This document shows positions 1-7,216 of a stretch of DNA of 54,331 nucleotides, piece after piece. Under the pieces are notes generated by a model. The model searched no databases and was not told the origin of the DNA. It saw only the letters and a program-made list of their open reading frames with translations. This stretch comes from Bacteroidales bacterium (GTDB lineage Bacteria; Bacteroidota; Bacteroidia; Bacteroidales; UBA3824). The position numbers and the translations under genes are program-made. The stretch lies in NCBI GenBank assembly GCA_017962175.1, contig JAGCVU010000162.1, positions 1-54,331 of the forward strand, written 5' to 3'. How positions within the stretch are numbered: the stretch's first letter is position 1; every line of letters begins with the position of its first letter.

Positions 1-1
1 A

Positions 2-487
2 GCCATCGGCACAGCCGAGACAATGCACTCTTGCAACCGTGGCGAAAACATCCTCATCATCTTTGTAAACAACGGCATCTACGGCATGACAGGCGGACAG
101 ATGGCTCCCACCACCCTCGAAGGCGCAAAAACAGCCACCTGTCCCTACGGTCGCGACGTTACCACAATGGGCTACCCGATCCGTATCACCGAATTAGTAG
201 CACAGTTGCCCGGCGTAAGGTATGTAACCCGTCAGAGCGTTCACACACCCGCCGCAGTACGCAAGGCCAAAGCCGCTATCAAAAAGGCATTCCAATACCA
301 GAGCGAAGGCAAACAAGGCACATGCTTTATCGAAGTGGTGTCAAACTGCAACAGCGGTTGGAAAATGACTCCCTCGCAAGCCAACAAGTGGATGGAAGAA
401 AACACCTTTAAATATTACGTGCCCGGCGACATCAAGGATGATTACAAACTTCTCCGCGAGGTAACCAACTTTAATAAAGAAAACTAA
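2..487 (+). CDS. 2-oxoacid:ferredoxin oxidoreductase, beta (TPP-binding) subunit, 3' part
   Basis: This is the C-terminal portion of the thiamine-pyrophosphate-binding beta subunit of a 2-oxoacid:ferredoxin oxidoreductase, which oxidatively decarboxylates a 2-oxoacid to its acyl-CoA and reduces ferredoxin in the cytoplasm. The frame is open from base 2, so the true start lies upstream of the window. The stretch FVNNGIYGMTGGQMAPTT is the typical end of the TPP/Mg-binding region, followed by the family's GRD and CFIEVVSNC segments. The gamma subunit follows 12 bases after the stop, which supports an alpha-beta-gamma operon. Substrate (2-oxoglutarate, branched-chain 2-oxoacid or another) cannot be decided from this fragment. 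Confidence 0.9.
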   Translation, partial: AIGTAETMHSCNRGENILIIFVNNGIYGMTGGQMAPTTLEGAKTATCPYGRDVTTMGYPIRITELVAQLPGVRYVTRQSVHTPAAVRKAKAAIKKAFQYQSEGKQGTCFIEVVSNCNSGWKMTPSQANKWMEENTFKYYVPGDIKDDYKLLREVTNFNKEN

Positions 488-499
488 GCACTTACCACA

Positions 500-1048
500 A
501 TGACAAACGAAGAAATAATAATAGCAGGATTCGGCGGTCAGGGCGTTCTCTCCATGGGCAAGATACTCGCATACAGCGGTATAATGCAGAATTTGGAAGT
601 AAGTTGGATGCCCTCATACGGACCCGAAATGCGAGGCGGAACAGCCAATGTTACCGTAATACTCAGCAACGAACGCATTTCGTCGCCCATCCTCAGCGCA
701 TACGACACCGCCATAATACTCAACCAACAGAGTCTCGACAAGTTTGAGCCCATGGTAAAACCCGGCGGCACACTTATCTACGACGACAACGGCATCTCCG
801 TTCCCCCGTCGCGCAAAGACATCAGCGTATACCTTGTGCAGGCAGCCAAAGCAGCATCAGAAAAGAATATGAGCAAGATATTCAATATGATAGTTCTCGG
901 CGGCTACCTCAAAGTAAACCCGATAGTATCGCTCGAAAACGTGGAGGCAGGACTCAAAAAATCTCTCCCCGAACGTCACCACAAACTCATCCCCGCCAAC
1001 ATCGAGGGATTAAAGTTGGGCGCCGAAATAATTCAAAAAATTAGGTAA
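500..1048 (+). CDS. 2-oxoacid:ferredoxin oxidoreductase, gamma subunit
   Basis: A 182-residue subunit of the same oxidoreductase. The N-terminus IIIAGFGGQGVLSMGKILAY is the hallmark of the family's gamma domain, and SYGPEMRGGTANVTVILS is the conserved segment that follows. The length is normal for a stand-alone gamma subunit. It starts 12 bases after the beta subunit and is the last gene of the operon, since a strong hairpin terminator follows 71 bases after its stop. It is expected to act with the alpha and beta subunits in reducing ferredoxin from 2-oxoacids. Substrate specificity cannot be read from this subunit. Confidence 0.92.
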   Translation: MTNEEIIIAGFGGQGVLSMGKILAYSGIMQNLEVSWMPSYGPEMRGGTANVTVILSNERISSPILSAYDTAIILNQQSLDKFEPMVKPGGTLIYDDNGISVPPSRKDISVYLVQAAKAASEKNMSKIFNMIVLGGYLKVNPIVSLENVEAGLKKSLPERHHKLIPANIEGLKLGAEIIQKIR

Positions 1049-1063
1049 TATTGGTGTTGGAGT

Positions 1064-1107
1064 GCGGACGGTTCGTCCGCCAACATAACGGCTCGTCCGC
1101 CTAACCC
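1064..1107. repeat. Two 20-bp direct repeats with a 7-bp hairpin
   Basis: Two imperfect 20-bp units beginning ACGG(T/C)TCGTCCGCC lie in tandem at 1068-1087 and 1088-1107. The first unit also closes a perfect hairpin, GCGGACG - GTT - CGTCCGC, at 1064-1080. The GC-rich block stands out from the surrounding AT-rich sequence. No T-run follows the hairpin, so it is not an ordinary terminator. It could be a small dispersed repeat or an RNA 3'-end stabiliser; role unknown. Confidence 0.6.
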
Positions 1108-1119
1108 ATCCCCTCCCAT

Positions 1120-1156
1120 AAAAAAATCCATAACGAGGTGTTATGGATTTTTTTTT
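1120..1156. terminator. Rho-independent terminator after the oxidoreductase operon
   Basis: A 15-bp perfect stem (AAAAAAATCCATAAC, loop GAGGT, GTTATGGATTTTTTT) runs on into further Ts to 1156. The A-tract on the left makes it potentially bidirectional. It separates the oxidoreductase operon from the dcw cluster. Confidence 0.88.
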
Positions 1157-1161
1157 GCACC

Positions 1162-1250
1162 TTATCAACACCCTGTGAATAACACAACATTCAAACTAAC
1201 AGTGTATTACATCACTTTATCCACAACTTATCCACAATACATGTGGAAAA
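1162..1250. promoter_or_regulatory. Cluster of DnaA-box-like 9-mers upstream of mraZ
   Basis: Two perfect DnaA-box consensus 9-mers TTATCCACA lie on the plus strand at 1217-1225 and 1228-1236. TTATTCACA (minus strand, 1174-1182) and TTTTCCACA (minus strand, 1242-1250) both fit the relaxed TTWTNCACA form. TTATCAACA at 1162-1170 is one base off. The last two boxes on opposite strands form the inverted repeat CCACA-ATACA-TGTGG (1232-1246). Five sites in 89 bases is far above chance. They could mark a replication origin or DnaA control of the dcw promoter. Confidence 0.6.
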
Positions 1251-1288
1251 ATATGTGGCAAAAAGTGGCAAAAAGTGGCTACAAATGG
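1243..1288 (+). promoter_or_regulatory. Phased GTGG repeats, probable MraZ operator
   Basis: GTGG tetramers occur at 1255, 1265 and 1275, with ATGG at 1285: exactly 10 bp apart, one helical turn. A further GTGG lies at 1243. The core unit is AAAAGTGGCA. Known MraZ operators are short direct repeats (TGGG or AAAGTG type) with 10-bp phasing just upstream of mraZ, bound by the ring-shaped MraZ oligomer. The array ends against the proposed -33 element, a good position for autoregulation. Assignment is inferred from spacing, motif and position. Confidence 0.72.
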
Positions 1289-1319
1289 TTGCATAATTCA
1301 AAAAAACACCATAATTTTG
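1288..1319 (+). promoter_or_regulatory. mraZ (dcw) promoter
   Basis: TAATTTTG at 1312-1319 fits the Bacteroidota -7 element TAnnTTTG, and GTTG at 1288-1291 lies 20 bp upstream as a -33 element. Transcription would begin near 1326, giving a leader of about 16 bases before mraZ. A 9-bp inverted repeat (AATTCAAAA at 1295-1303, TTTTGAATT at 1315-1323) overlaps the -7 box. Confidence 0.65.
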
Positions 1320-1341
1320 AATTGTTAAAAAACTACAAAAA

Positions 1342-1803
1342 ATGATGACGGTTTTTACAGGAGATTTTGACGTAAAGCTCGATGCCAAAGGACGTTTCTT
1401 GTTTCCCTCCTCGCTATTGCAGCAGATGGAAGAAAGCAACGAAGCCGCCTTCGTTGTCAAAAAAGATATTTACGAACCCTGTCTTACCGTTTACACCAAG
1501 CAAGAATGGCAACGTCAAGTAGAAACCATCCGCAAAAACCTCAACCCGTTTAACCGCGAACACAACATATTCTTACGCGAATTTTTCAAAGATACAGCCG
1601 AATGTGCATTAGATTCAAGCAACAGAATGGTTATTCCCAAACGTCTGGTGCAGTCGGTTAATCTCGAAAGCGAAATTTGTGTAATTGGTCTCGATACTAA
1701 AATCGAAATTTGGGACAAAAAACAATACGAAAAAAGTCATCCTTCTTCTGAAAATTTTGCAGAATTAGCAGAAAAAATTCTTGGAAACTTAGGAAATTTA
1801 TAA
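1342..1803 (+). CDS. mraZ: Transcriptional regulator MraZ
   Basis: A 153-residue MraZ/SpoVT-AbrB-fold DNA-binding protein, first gene of the dcw cluster, expected to bind direct repeats before its own gene and control the cluster. The two MraZ half-domains are visible: FTGDFDVKLDAKGRFLFPSSL near the start and ECALDSSNRMVIPKRLVQ about residues 93-110, each with the typical D(x)KGR/SNR-(F/V)-x-(F/I)P core. Two ATG codons are adjacent at 1342 and 1345; the first is used here. No strong Shine-Dalgarno site is seen, as is usual in this phylum. Phased GTGG boxes and a promoter lie just upstream, and rsmH follows. Confidence 0.95.
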   Translation: MMTVFTGDFDVKLDAKGRFLFPSSLLQQMEESNEAAFVVKKDIYEPCLTVYTKQEWQRQVETIRKNLNPFNREHNIFLREFFKDTAECALDSSNRMVIPKRLVQSVNLESEICVIGLDTKIEIWDKKQYEKSHPSSENFAELAEKILGNLGNL

Positions 1804-1811
1804 ATATTATT

Positions 1812-1819
1812 TACATTTG
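1812..1819 (+). promoter_or_regulatory. Possible internal -7 element before rsmH
   Basis: TACATTTG matches TAnnTTTG between mraZ and the rsmH start. No convincing -33 box at the right spacing was found, so this is a weak candidate for a second promoter that would let rsmH and downstream genes be expressed apart from mraZ. Confidence 0.3.
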
Positions 1820-1846
1820 CATAATTTTAACGAACAATTAACTAGA

Positions 1847-2767
1847 ATGGAACAAAAATATCACATACCGGTAATGCTGCAAGAGTGCATCGAAGGGTTA
1901 AATATTAACCCCGACGGCATATATGTTGACGTTACTTTCGGCGGTGGAGGACATTCCAGAGCCATTCTTGAAAAATTGTCGCCAAAAGGTCGCTTGATTG
2001 CGTTTGACCAAGATTCCGATGCCGCCAAAAATCTTCCCAACGACAAACGCATCACGTTCTATCAAACCAACTTTAAATATTTTGCAAATTTTCTAAATCT
2101 TGAAGGTGTAAAAGTTGACGGCATTTTAGCCGACCTTGGCGTATCGAGTCATCACTTCGACGATGAAAAACGTGGATTCTCGTTCCGCTTCGAAAACGCT
2201 CCGCTTGATATGCGTATGAATCAAAAGTCGGATTTCACAGCTTCGGCATTGTTGTCAACATATTCGCCCGAACAACTCAAAAACGTGTTTGCCGAATATG
2301 GAGAAATCAAAAACGCGTGGAAACTTGCACAAAACATTGCATCATACCGATCCACACACGCCATCAACACCACAGCCGACTTGATAGCTGCCGCCGGCAG
2401 CTGCATTCCCGCTCACAGCGAGAACAAATATCTCGCAACAGTGTTTCAGGCGCTCCGCATCGAGGTCAACGGCGAAATCGACGTTCTCGAAGAATTTCTA
2501 CTATCCACTCCCGATGTGGTAAACGAAGGAGGTCGTCTTGTAATTATGACCTACCACTCGCTCGAAGACCGCCCCGTAAAGAACTTTATCAAAGCGGGCA
2601 ACCTCCAGGGCATCGAACAGAAAGACGTATACGGAAACATCATAGCACCCTTCGCCGCTGTTAACCGCAAGGTAATAACACCGTCCGACGAAGAACTCTC
2701 TCTCAATCCACGCTCGCGTAGCGCAAAACTTCGCATAGCACAACGAAACGTACTTACTACTCATTAA
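1847..2767 (+). CDS. rsmH: 16S rRNA (cytosine-1402 N4)-methyltransferase RsmH
   Basis: RsmH (MraW) methylates N4 of C1402 in 16S rRNA using S-adenosylmethionine. The 306-residue protein begins MEQKYHIPVMLQECIEGL, and shows the SAM-binding DVTFGGGGHSRAIL motif, the ADLGVSSHHFDD motif, RGFSFR and the C-terminal MTYHSLEDRPVKNF and RSRSAKLR segments, all typical. An upstream TTG in frame at 1817 could add ten residues, but family alignments normally start close to the ATG at 1847, which is preferred. It is the usual second gene of the cluster. Confidence 0.95.
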   Translation: MEQKYHIPVMLQECIEGLNINPDGIYVDVTFGGGGHSRAILEKLSPKGRLIAFDQDSDAAKNLPNDKRITFYQTNFKYFANFLNLEGVKVDGILADLGVSSHHFDDEKRGFSFRFENAPLDMRMNQKSDFTASALLSTYSPEQLKNVFAEYGEIKNAWKLAQNIASYRSTHAINTTADLIAAAGSCIPAHSENKYLATVFQALRIEVNGEIDVLEEFLLSTPDVVNEGGRLVIMTYHSLEDRPVKNFIKAGNLQGIEQKDVYGNIIAPFAAVNRKVITPSDEELSLNPRSRSAKLRIAQRNVLTTH

Positions 2768-2779
2768 ATCAATACGATT

Positions 2780-3547
2780 ATGACAAACGATGTACTATTA
2801 GACGACGATTTCGACGACGATTTCTTCAATGAGATGAATAAACAGCAGTCAGAACCCGACAACAAGCCGGAAACTGACTACGAGCCGGAACATCTCAACG
2901 AAGCATACGACCGTGTGTCGAGCAACGGAGCTATGCCTGACCCCGCCGCATATGGTTTTGGCGAAACTGGTCGCGAACTCGACGACCCGTTTTCTAATCA
3001 TATGATGTCAGACTTTGGCAACGAGGCACAAGGTGGTTACGACTCTGAGTTAGGAGGTTTTGCACCCAATTCTGATTATGGCGAATCGTCTGAAAGCGAT
3101 GATGATATTTACAACGAGGAAGACGACGACGATCAAGTCCTCACGCTCATTCAAATGCTCAATAGCAAGAATGTACCATTTAAAAAGCTGATACACAAGA
3201 TTGTAAAGCCGATGGTATTTGTTGTTATTCTCAGTATTTTACTCACCACATACAACCGCATTGTAGAATACGACCTCACCAAGATTTCTCGTCTTACCAA
3301 ACAGCTCGAAAACATCAAGGGCGAGTCGATAATTCTTACCAACGAACTTGCAAGATTTTGCAAAGAGAGTGAAGTAGCAGAAAGAGTAGAATCGCAATCG
3401 CTCGGCATTCATGTGCGCAAAGAACCGTCGCAATATTTTGTGGCAGCCAAATATAATCGTCCCGATTCGCTCAAAAACGAACAAGAACTATTTGAAAAAC
3501 ACAGAAAAAATCTTCAGAAAAAACAACAGACAAATACTGCTCAATAA
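2780..3547 (+). CDS. ftsL: FtsL-like division protein with long acidic N-terminal extension
   Basis: This 255-residue protein occupies the ftsL position between rsmH and ftsI. Its C-terminal half has FtsL architecture: one membrane segment at about residues 144-158 (PMVFVVILSILLTTY), then a coiled coil rich in L/I heptads (about 165-200), then a short extracytoplasmic tail. FtsL bridges FtsQ-FtsB to the FtsW-FtsI synthase. The first 130 residues are unusual: predicted disordered and very acidic, with runs such as LLDDDFDDDFF and EEDDDD. Typical FtsL proteins are about 90-120 residues and have a short cytoplasmic tail. The identification rests on position and topology, since FtsL sequence is poorly conserved. 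Confidence 0.75.
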   Translation: MTNDVLLDDDFDDDFFNEMNKQQSEPDNKPETDYEPEHLNEAYDRVSSNGAMPDPAAYGFGETGRELDDPFSNHMMSDFGNEAQGGYDSELGGFAPNSDYGESSESDDDIYNEEDDDDQVLTLIQMLNSKNVPFKKLIHKIVKPMVFVVILSILLTTYNRIVEYDLTKISRLTKQLENIKGESIILTNELARFCKESEVAERVESQSLGIHVRKEPSQYFVAAKYNRPDSLKNEQELFEKHRKNLQKKQQTNTAQ

Positions 3548-3559
3548 AACTTTAACTAT

Positions 3560-5731
3560 ATGGAACAAGGAAACGAAATAAGGAAGAACATTATTAACAA
3601 GATGGTATTTGTTTACATATTCATCTTGTTTGTTATTTTGGCAATTATAGGGCAGATTATATATCTACAGTCGATACCCGCCGAAGAATGGGCCGACAAA
3701 CTAAAAACTGAGCGTACCGACATCAAGTACACCAAACGTGGCGACATTCTATCTTCCGACGGTTATTATTTGGCTGCATCGGTGCCTGTTTGCTCGGCAT
3801 TTTGGGATCTCAAAGTGCTCAAAAAAGACACTTTTAATAAATACATCGATACTCTCGCCGCTTGTATGAGCAGTTATTTTCAAGACCAAACAAAAGAAGC
3901 ATACAAACAAGAGTACATCAAAGCTCAGCAAGCCGGCAAACGTTATTACAAAATCAAAACCGGACTTACTACACAGCAGCTCAATTATATAAGTCAATTC
4001 CCAATATTCAGAATGCCTAAAAATAAATCGGGATTTATTCGTGAAACCGACTACAAACGCAAGGTTAACGACAATCTTATGGCTCGACGCACAATAGGCG
4101 GTCCCGACACCAACGGAATTTTCTCCATAGGTATCGAAGGTGCATACAACGATATTCTCAAAGGCAACAAATATGTTCAGCTGTCGCACAAACTTTCTAG
4201 TGGAGAGTTTGTTCCTTACAATATGTGGGAAGAGGAAGAAAAAGTTCCCGGATGCGACGTGGTAAGCTCTATCAACCTCAACATGCAAGACATGACCGAA
4301 AAAAGTCTCTTGCGTCAACTTCAAAAATACAACGCCAGAGCAGGCACGGCTGTGGTTATGGAGGTTAAAACCGGCAAAATTCGTTCTATGATAAGCCTTT
4401 TGCGCGATTCTGCCACAGGACGATACGCCGAAACCAAAAATCTTGCTGTGGGATACCGCTCAGCTCCCGGCTCCACGTTCAAACTTGCTTCTATGATAGC
4501 TATTTTGGAATCAGGAGCATACGACATCAACGACTCTATCGACACCGGCAACGGTGAAATGGCAGTTACGGGCAATGTTGTAATGCGCGACGACCACAAA
4601 GGCGGACTCGGCAAAATATCAGTTAGAGATATTTTCACACACTCGTCAAACGTGGGTTTTGGCATAATGGCTGTTACCGCATTCGACAACAATTCCGAAG
4701 ATAAATACATCGACCCACGGCTCAACAACCGAAACGCTCAACGAAACATAACTTATTTTTACGATTTGCTTTACAACATCAAGTTAAATCGTCCCACAGG
4801 CATTAGTATCAAAGGCGAAATGTCGCCAAACATTCCGTACCCCGGCATGAGAAGTAATTTTTCGTATGCCACTATGCCACAAAACGCTATTGGATACGAG
4901 TTGGAAGTTACGCCTTTGCAAACTCTTACACTTTATAATGCTGTTGCCAACAATGGTGTAATGCTTCGTCCGCAAGTAATGGAGTCGGCAAAACTCTATG
5001 GCGATGTAGTTCAAGAATTTGAACCCGAGGTAATTAACCCTTCTATTTGCAGCGAAACAACATTAAAAAAAGTTCAAAATATGCTTGTTGGCGTTGTGGA
5101 AGAGGGCACGGCTTCCAACATTAAATCTAACAAATACAAAATTGCAGGCAAAACAGGTACGGCACAAATATATAGAGGTCAGGTAAAAACCAACAAGCAC
5201 CAAGCCTCGTTTGTGGGATATTTTCCAGCCGACAATCCTAAATATTCGTGCATTGTGGTAATCTACGGACCCGAAGGATCAATCTACGGTAGCAGTGTGG
5301 CTGCGCCGGTGTTCAAAGAGATTGCCGACAAGATTTACACCTCCGACTACGATATGCAACGCAAAGAGTTTAACATAGCCAAACTTGAAGATTCACAATC
5401 AGTGCCCAACACACGCATTGGACATCGTGCCGTTGTTGACCGCATACTTTCGAGACTTCACGTAGAGGTGGTTACCGAAGAACAGTCAAATACCACTTGG
5501 GTGCAAACTCGTCCCACCGAAAATCACAACAAACTATATATCGACAGCTACACTCCCATTCACGGAACAATTCCCAACGTAAAAGGGATGGGTCTCAAAG
5601 ATGCGCTATACGTTTTGCGCAGTCTCGACCTTGCGGTTAAGGTGGTAGGTCACGGTGTTGTTAAACGACAAAGCATCGCACCCGACACACAAATCAAAAA
5701 GGGAATGAGTATAACAATTGAATTAGGATAA
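3560..5731 (+). CDS. ftsI: Division transpeptidase FtsI (PBP2x/PBP3 type) with PASTA domain
   Basis: A 723-residue class B penicillin-binding protein that cross-links septal peptidoglycan as partner of FtsW. An N-terminal membrane anchor (about residues 14-35, FVYIFILFVILAIIGQIIYL) is followed by the PBP dimerisation domain and the transpeptidase domain. The catalytic motifs are visible: SxxK as STFK with Ser305, SxN as SSN in THSSNVGFG, and KTGTA beginning at Lys531. A single PASTA domain lies at the C-terminus (about 660-723, IPNVKGMGLKDALYVL...). It starts 12 bases after ftsL and is followed by murE after 17 bases. Confidence 0.95.
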   Translation: MEQGNEIRKNIINKMVFVYIFILFVILAIIGQIIYLQSIPAEEWADKLKTERTDIKYTKRGDILSSDGYYLAASVPVCSAFWDLKVLKKDTFNKYIDTLAACMSSYFQDQTKEAYKQEYIKAQQAGKRYYKIKTGLTTQQLNYISQFPIFRMPKNKSGFIRETDYKRKVNDNLMARRTIGGPDTNGIFSIGIEGAYNDILKGNKYVQLSHKLSSGEFVPYNMWEEEEKVPGCDVVSSINLNMQDMTEKSLLRQLQKYNARAGTAVVMEVKTGKIRSMISLLRDSATGRYAETKNLAVGYRSAPGSTFKLASMIAILESGAYDINDSIDTGNGEMAVTGNVVMRDDHKGGLGKISVRDIFTHSSNVGFGIMAVTAFDNNSEDKYIDPRLNNRNAQRNITYFYDLLYNIKLNRPTGISIKGEMSPNIPYPGMRSNFSYATMPQNAIGYELEVTPLQTLTLYNAVANNGVMLRPQVMESAKLYGDVVQEFEPEVINPSICSETTLKKVQNMLVGVVEEGTASNIKSNKYKIAGKTGTAQIYRGQVKTNKHQASFVGYFPADNPKYSCIVVIYGPEGSIYGSSVAAPVFKEIADKIYTSDYDMQRKEFNIAKLEDSQSVPNTRIGHRAVVDRILSRLHVEVVTEEQSNTTWVQTRPTENHNKLYIDSYTPIHGTIPNVKGMGLKDALYVLRSLDLAVKVVGHGVVKRQSIAPDTQIKKGMSITIELG

Positions 5732-5748
5732 CATAAAAACAAAAGATT

Positions 5749-7215
5749 ATGCAACTGCAACAATTGATACACGGCATCAAAGCCGAACACACACAGGGCA
5801 ATCTTTCGGTAGATATTACTGAAATTACATCCGATTCGCGCAAAGCGGCTCCCGGAGTATGCTTTATTGCAGTTCCGGGTACTAAAACCGATGGACACGC
5901 TTACATTGCCGACACCATCAAGCAAGGCGTTTCAGCAGTGGTGTGTATGCATTTACCCGAAAATGCTCCCGAAAATGTGGCATTTGTTGTAGTAGCCGAC
6001 ACAGCCGACGCCATTGGCAAAATAGCATCCGAATTTTATGGTCGCCCCTCCGAGCATCTCACACTCGCAGGCGTAACCGGCACCAATGGCAAAACCACCA
6101 CCGCCACACTTTTATATAATATGTTCCGTCAAATGGGACACAAGGCGGGACTCCTATCCACAGTAGAAAACCGAATCGACGACAAGGTATATCCTGCCGT
6201 ACAAACCACTCCCGACCCCATCACTATCAACCGTCTTATGGCAGAAATGGTAGAATCGGGTTGTGAATACTGCTTTATGGAGGTAAGTTCGCACTCAATT
6301 GTGCAGAAACGCATCAGCGGATTAAACTTCCGTCTCGGCATATTCTCAAACATCACTCTCGACCACTTAGACTATCACAAAACATTCTTGGAGTATATCA
6401 AAGCCAAGAAACTATTTTTCGACAACCTTCCGTCCTCTGCCTTTGCCCTCACCAATGGCGACGACAAAAACGGTATGGTAATGGTTCAAAACACCAAAGC
6501 GCAGGTAAAAACCTACGGATTGAAAAACTTCTACGATTTTAAAGCCACTGTATTGGAGAGCAACTTTGAAGGAATGCTTCTCAATATCTGCGGCAAAGAG
6601 ATGTGGACATTCCTCCCCGGACAGTTCAACGCCTACAACGTTCTCGCCGTGTATAGTGCAGCGGTGTTGCTTGGTCAAAATCCCGACGACGTGCTCACAG
6701 CGCTCAGTGCCATGCGTTCGGTACGCGGACGTTTCGACATTGTAAACCTTGCAGGCATCACTGCCATTGTTGATTACGCTCACACTCCCGACGCCCTCGA
6801 AAACGTGCTCAAAACCATTGGACAAATTCGCATTGCGCCTCAAAAAATCATCACGGTATGCGGCTGTGGTGGCGACAGAGACAAGAGCAAACGTCCCATT
6901 ATGGCAAAAATAGCCGTTCAATACTCCGACAAGGTTATCCTCACATCCGACAACCCACGAACCGAAAATCCCGACGCAATTCTCGACGACATGTTCGCCG
7001 GATTAGATACACCTGCACTCAAATCTGCAGCAATACGCATCACCGACCGCCGCGCCGCAATACAGGCAGCATGTTTTGCCGCTCAAAAAGGCGACATCAT
7101 TCTCATTGCCGGCAAGGGTCACGAAACATATCAAGACGTTATGGGAGTAAAATCTCATTTCGACGACAAAGAAATTGTAACACAACAGTTAGAACTTTTA
7201 AATACAACTAAATAA
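5749..7215 (+). CDS. murE: UDP-MurNAc-L-Ala-D-Glu:meso-diaminopimelate ligase MurE
   Basis: MurE adds the third stem-peptide residue to UDP-MurNAc-L-Ala-D-Glu with ATP hydrolysis in the cytoplasm. The 488-residue protein has the Mur ligase ATP-binding loop GTNGKTT (residues 111-117), the EVSSHSI segment, the LDHLDYH metal/substrate region, and the C-terminal DNPR motif (residues 401-404, context TSDNPRTENP). DNPR contacts the carboxylate of meso-diaminopimelate, so the cell wall is predicted to be of the DAP type rather than lysine. No murF or ddl follows in this cluster. The mraY start lies one base beyond the stop, indicating tight coupling. Confidence 0.96.
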   Translation: MQLQQLIHGIKAEHTQGNLSVDITEITSDSRKAAPGVCFIAVPGTKTDGHAYIADTIKQGVSAVVCMHLPENAPENVAFVVVADTADAIGKIASEFYGRPSEHLTLAGVTGTNGKTTTATLLYNMFRQMGHKAGLLSTVENRIDDKVYPAVQTTPDPITINRLMAEMVESGCEYCFMEVSSHSIVQKRISGLNFRLGIFSNITLDHLDYHKTFLEYIKAKKLFFDNLPSSAFALTNGDDKNGMVMVQNTKAQVKTYGLKNFYDFKATVLESNFEGMLLNICGKEMWTFLPGQFNAYNVLAVYSAAVLLGQNPDDVLTALSAMRSVRGRFDIVNLAGITAIVDYAHTPDALENVLKTIGQIRIAPQKIITVCGCGGDRDKSKRPIMAKIAVQYSDKVILTSDNPRTENPDAILDDMFAGLDTPALKSAAIRITDRRAAIQAACFAAQKGDIILIAGKGHETYQDVMGVKSHFDDKEIVTQQLELLNTTK

Positions 7216-7216
7216 A

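Noticed and set aside
3749-4324. 191-residue minus-strand open frame inside ftsI
   Set aside because: Exactly antisense to a well-conserved gene, with no promoter or recognisable domain.
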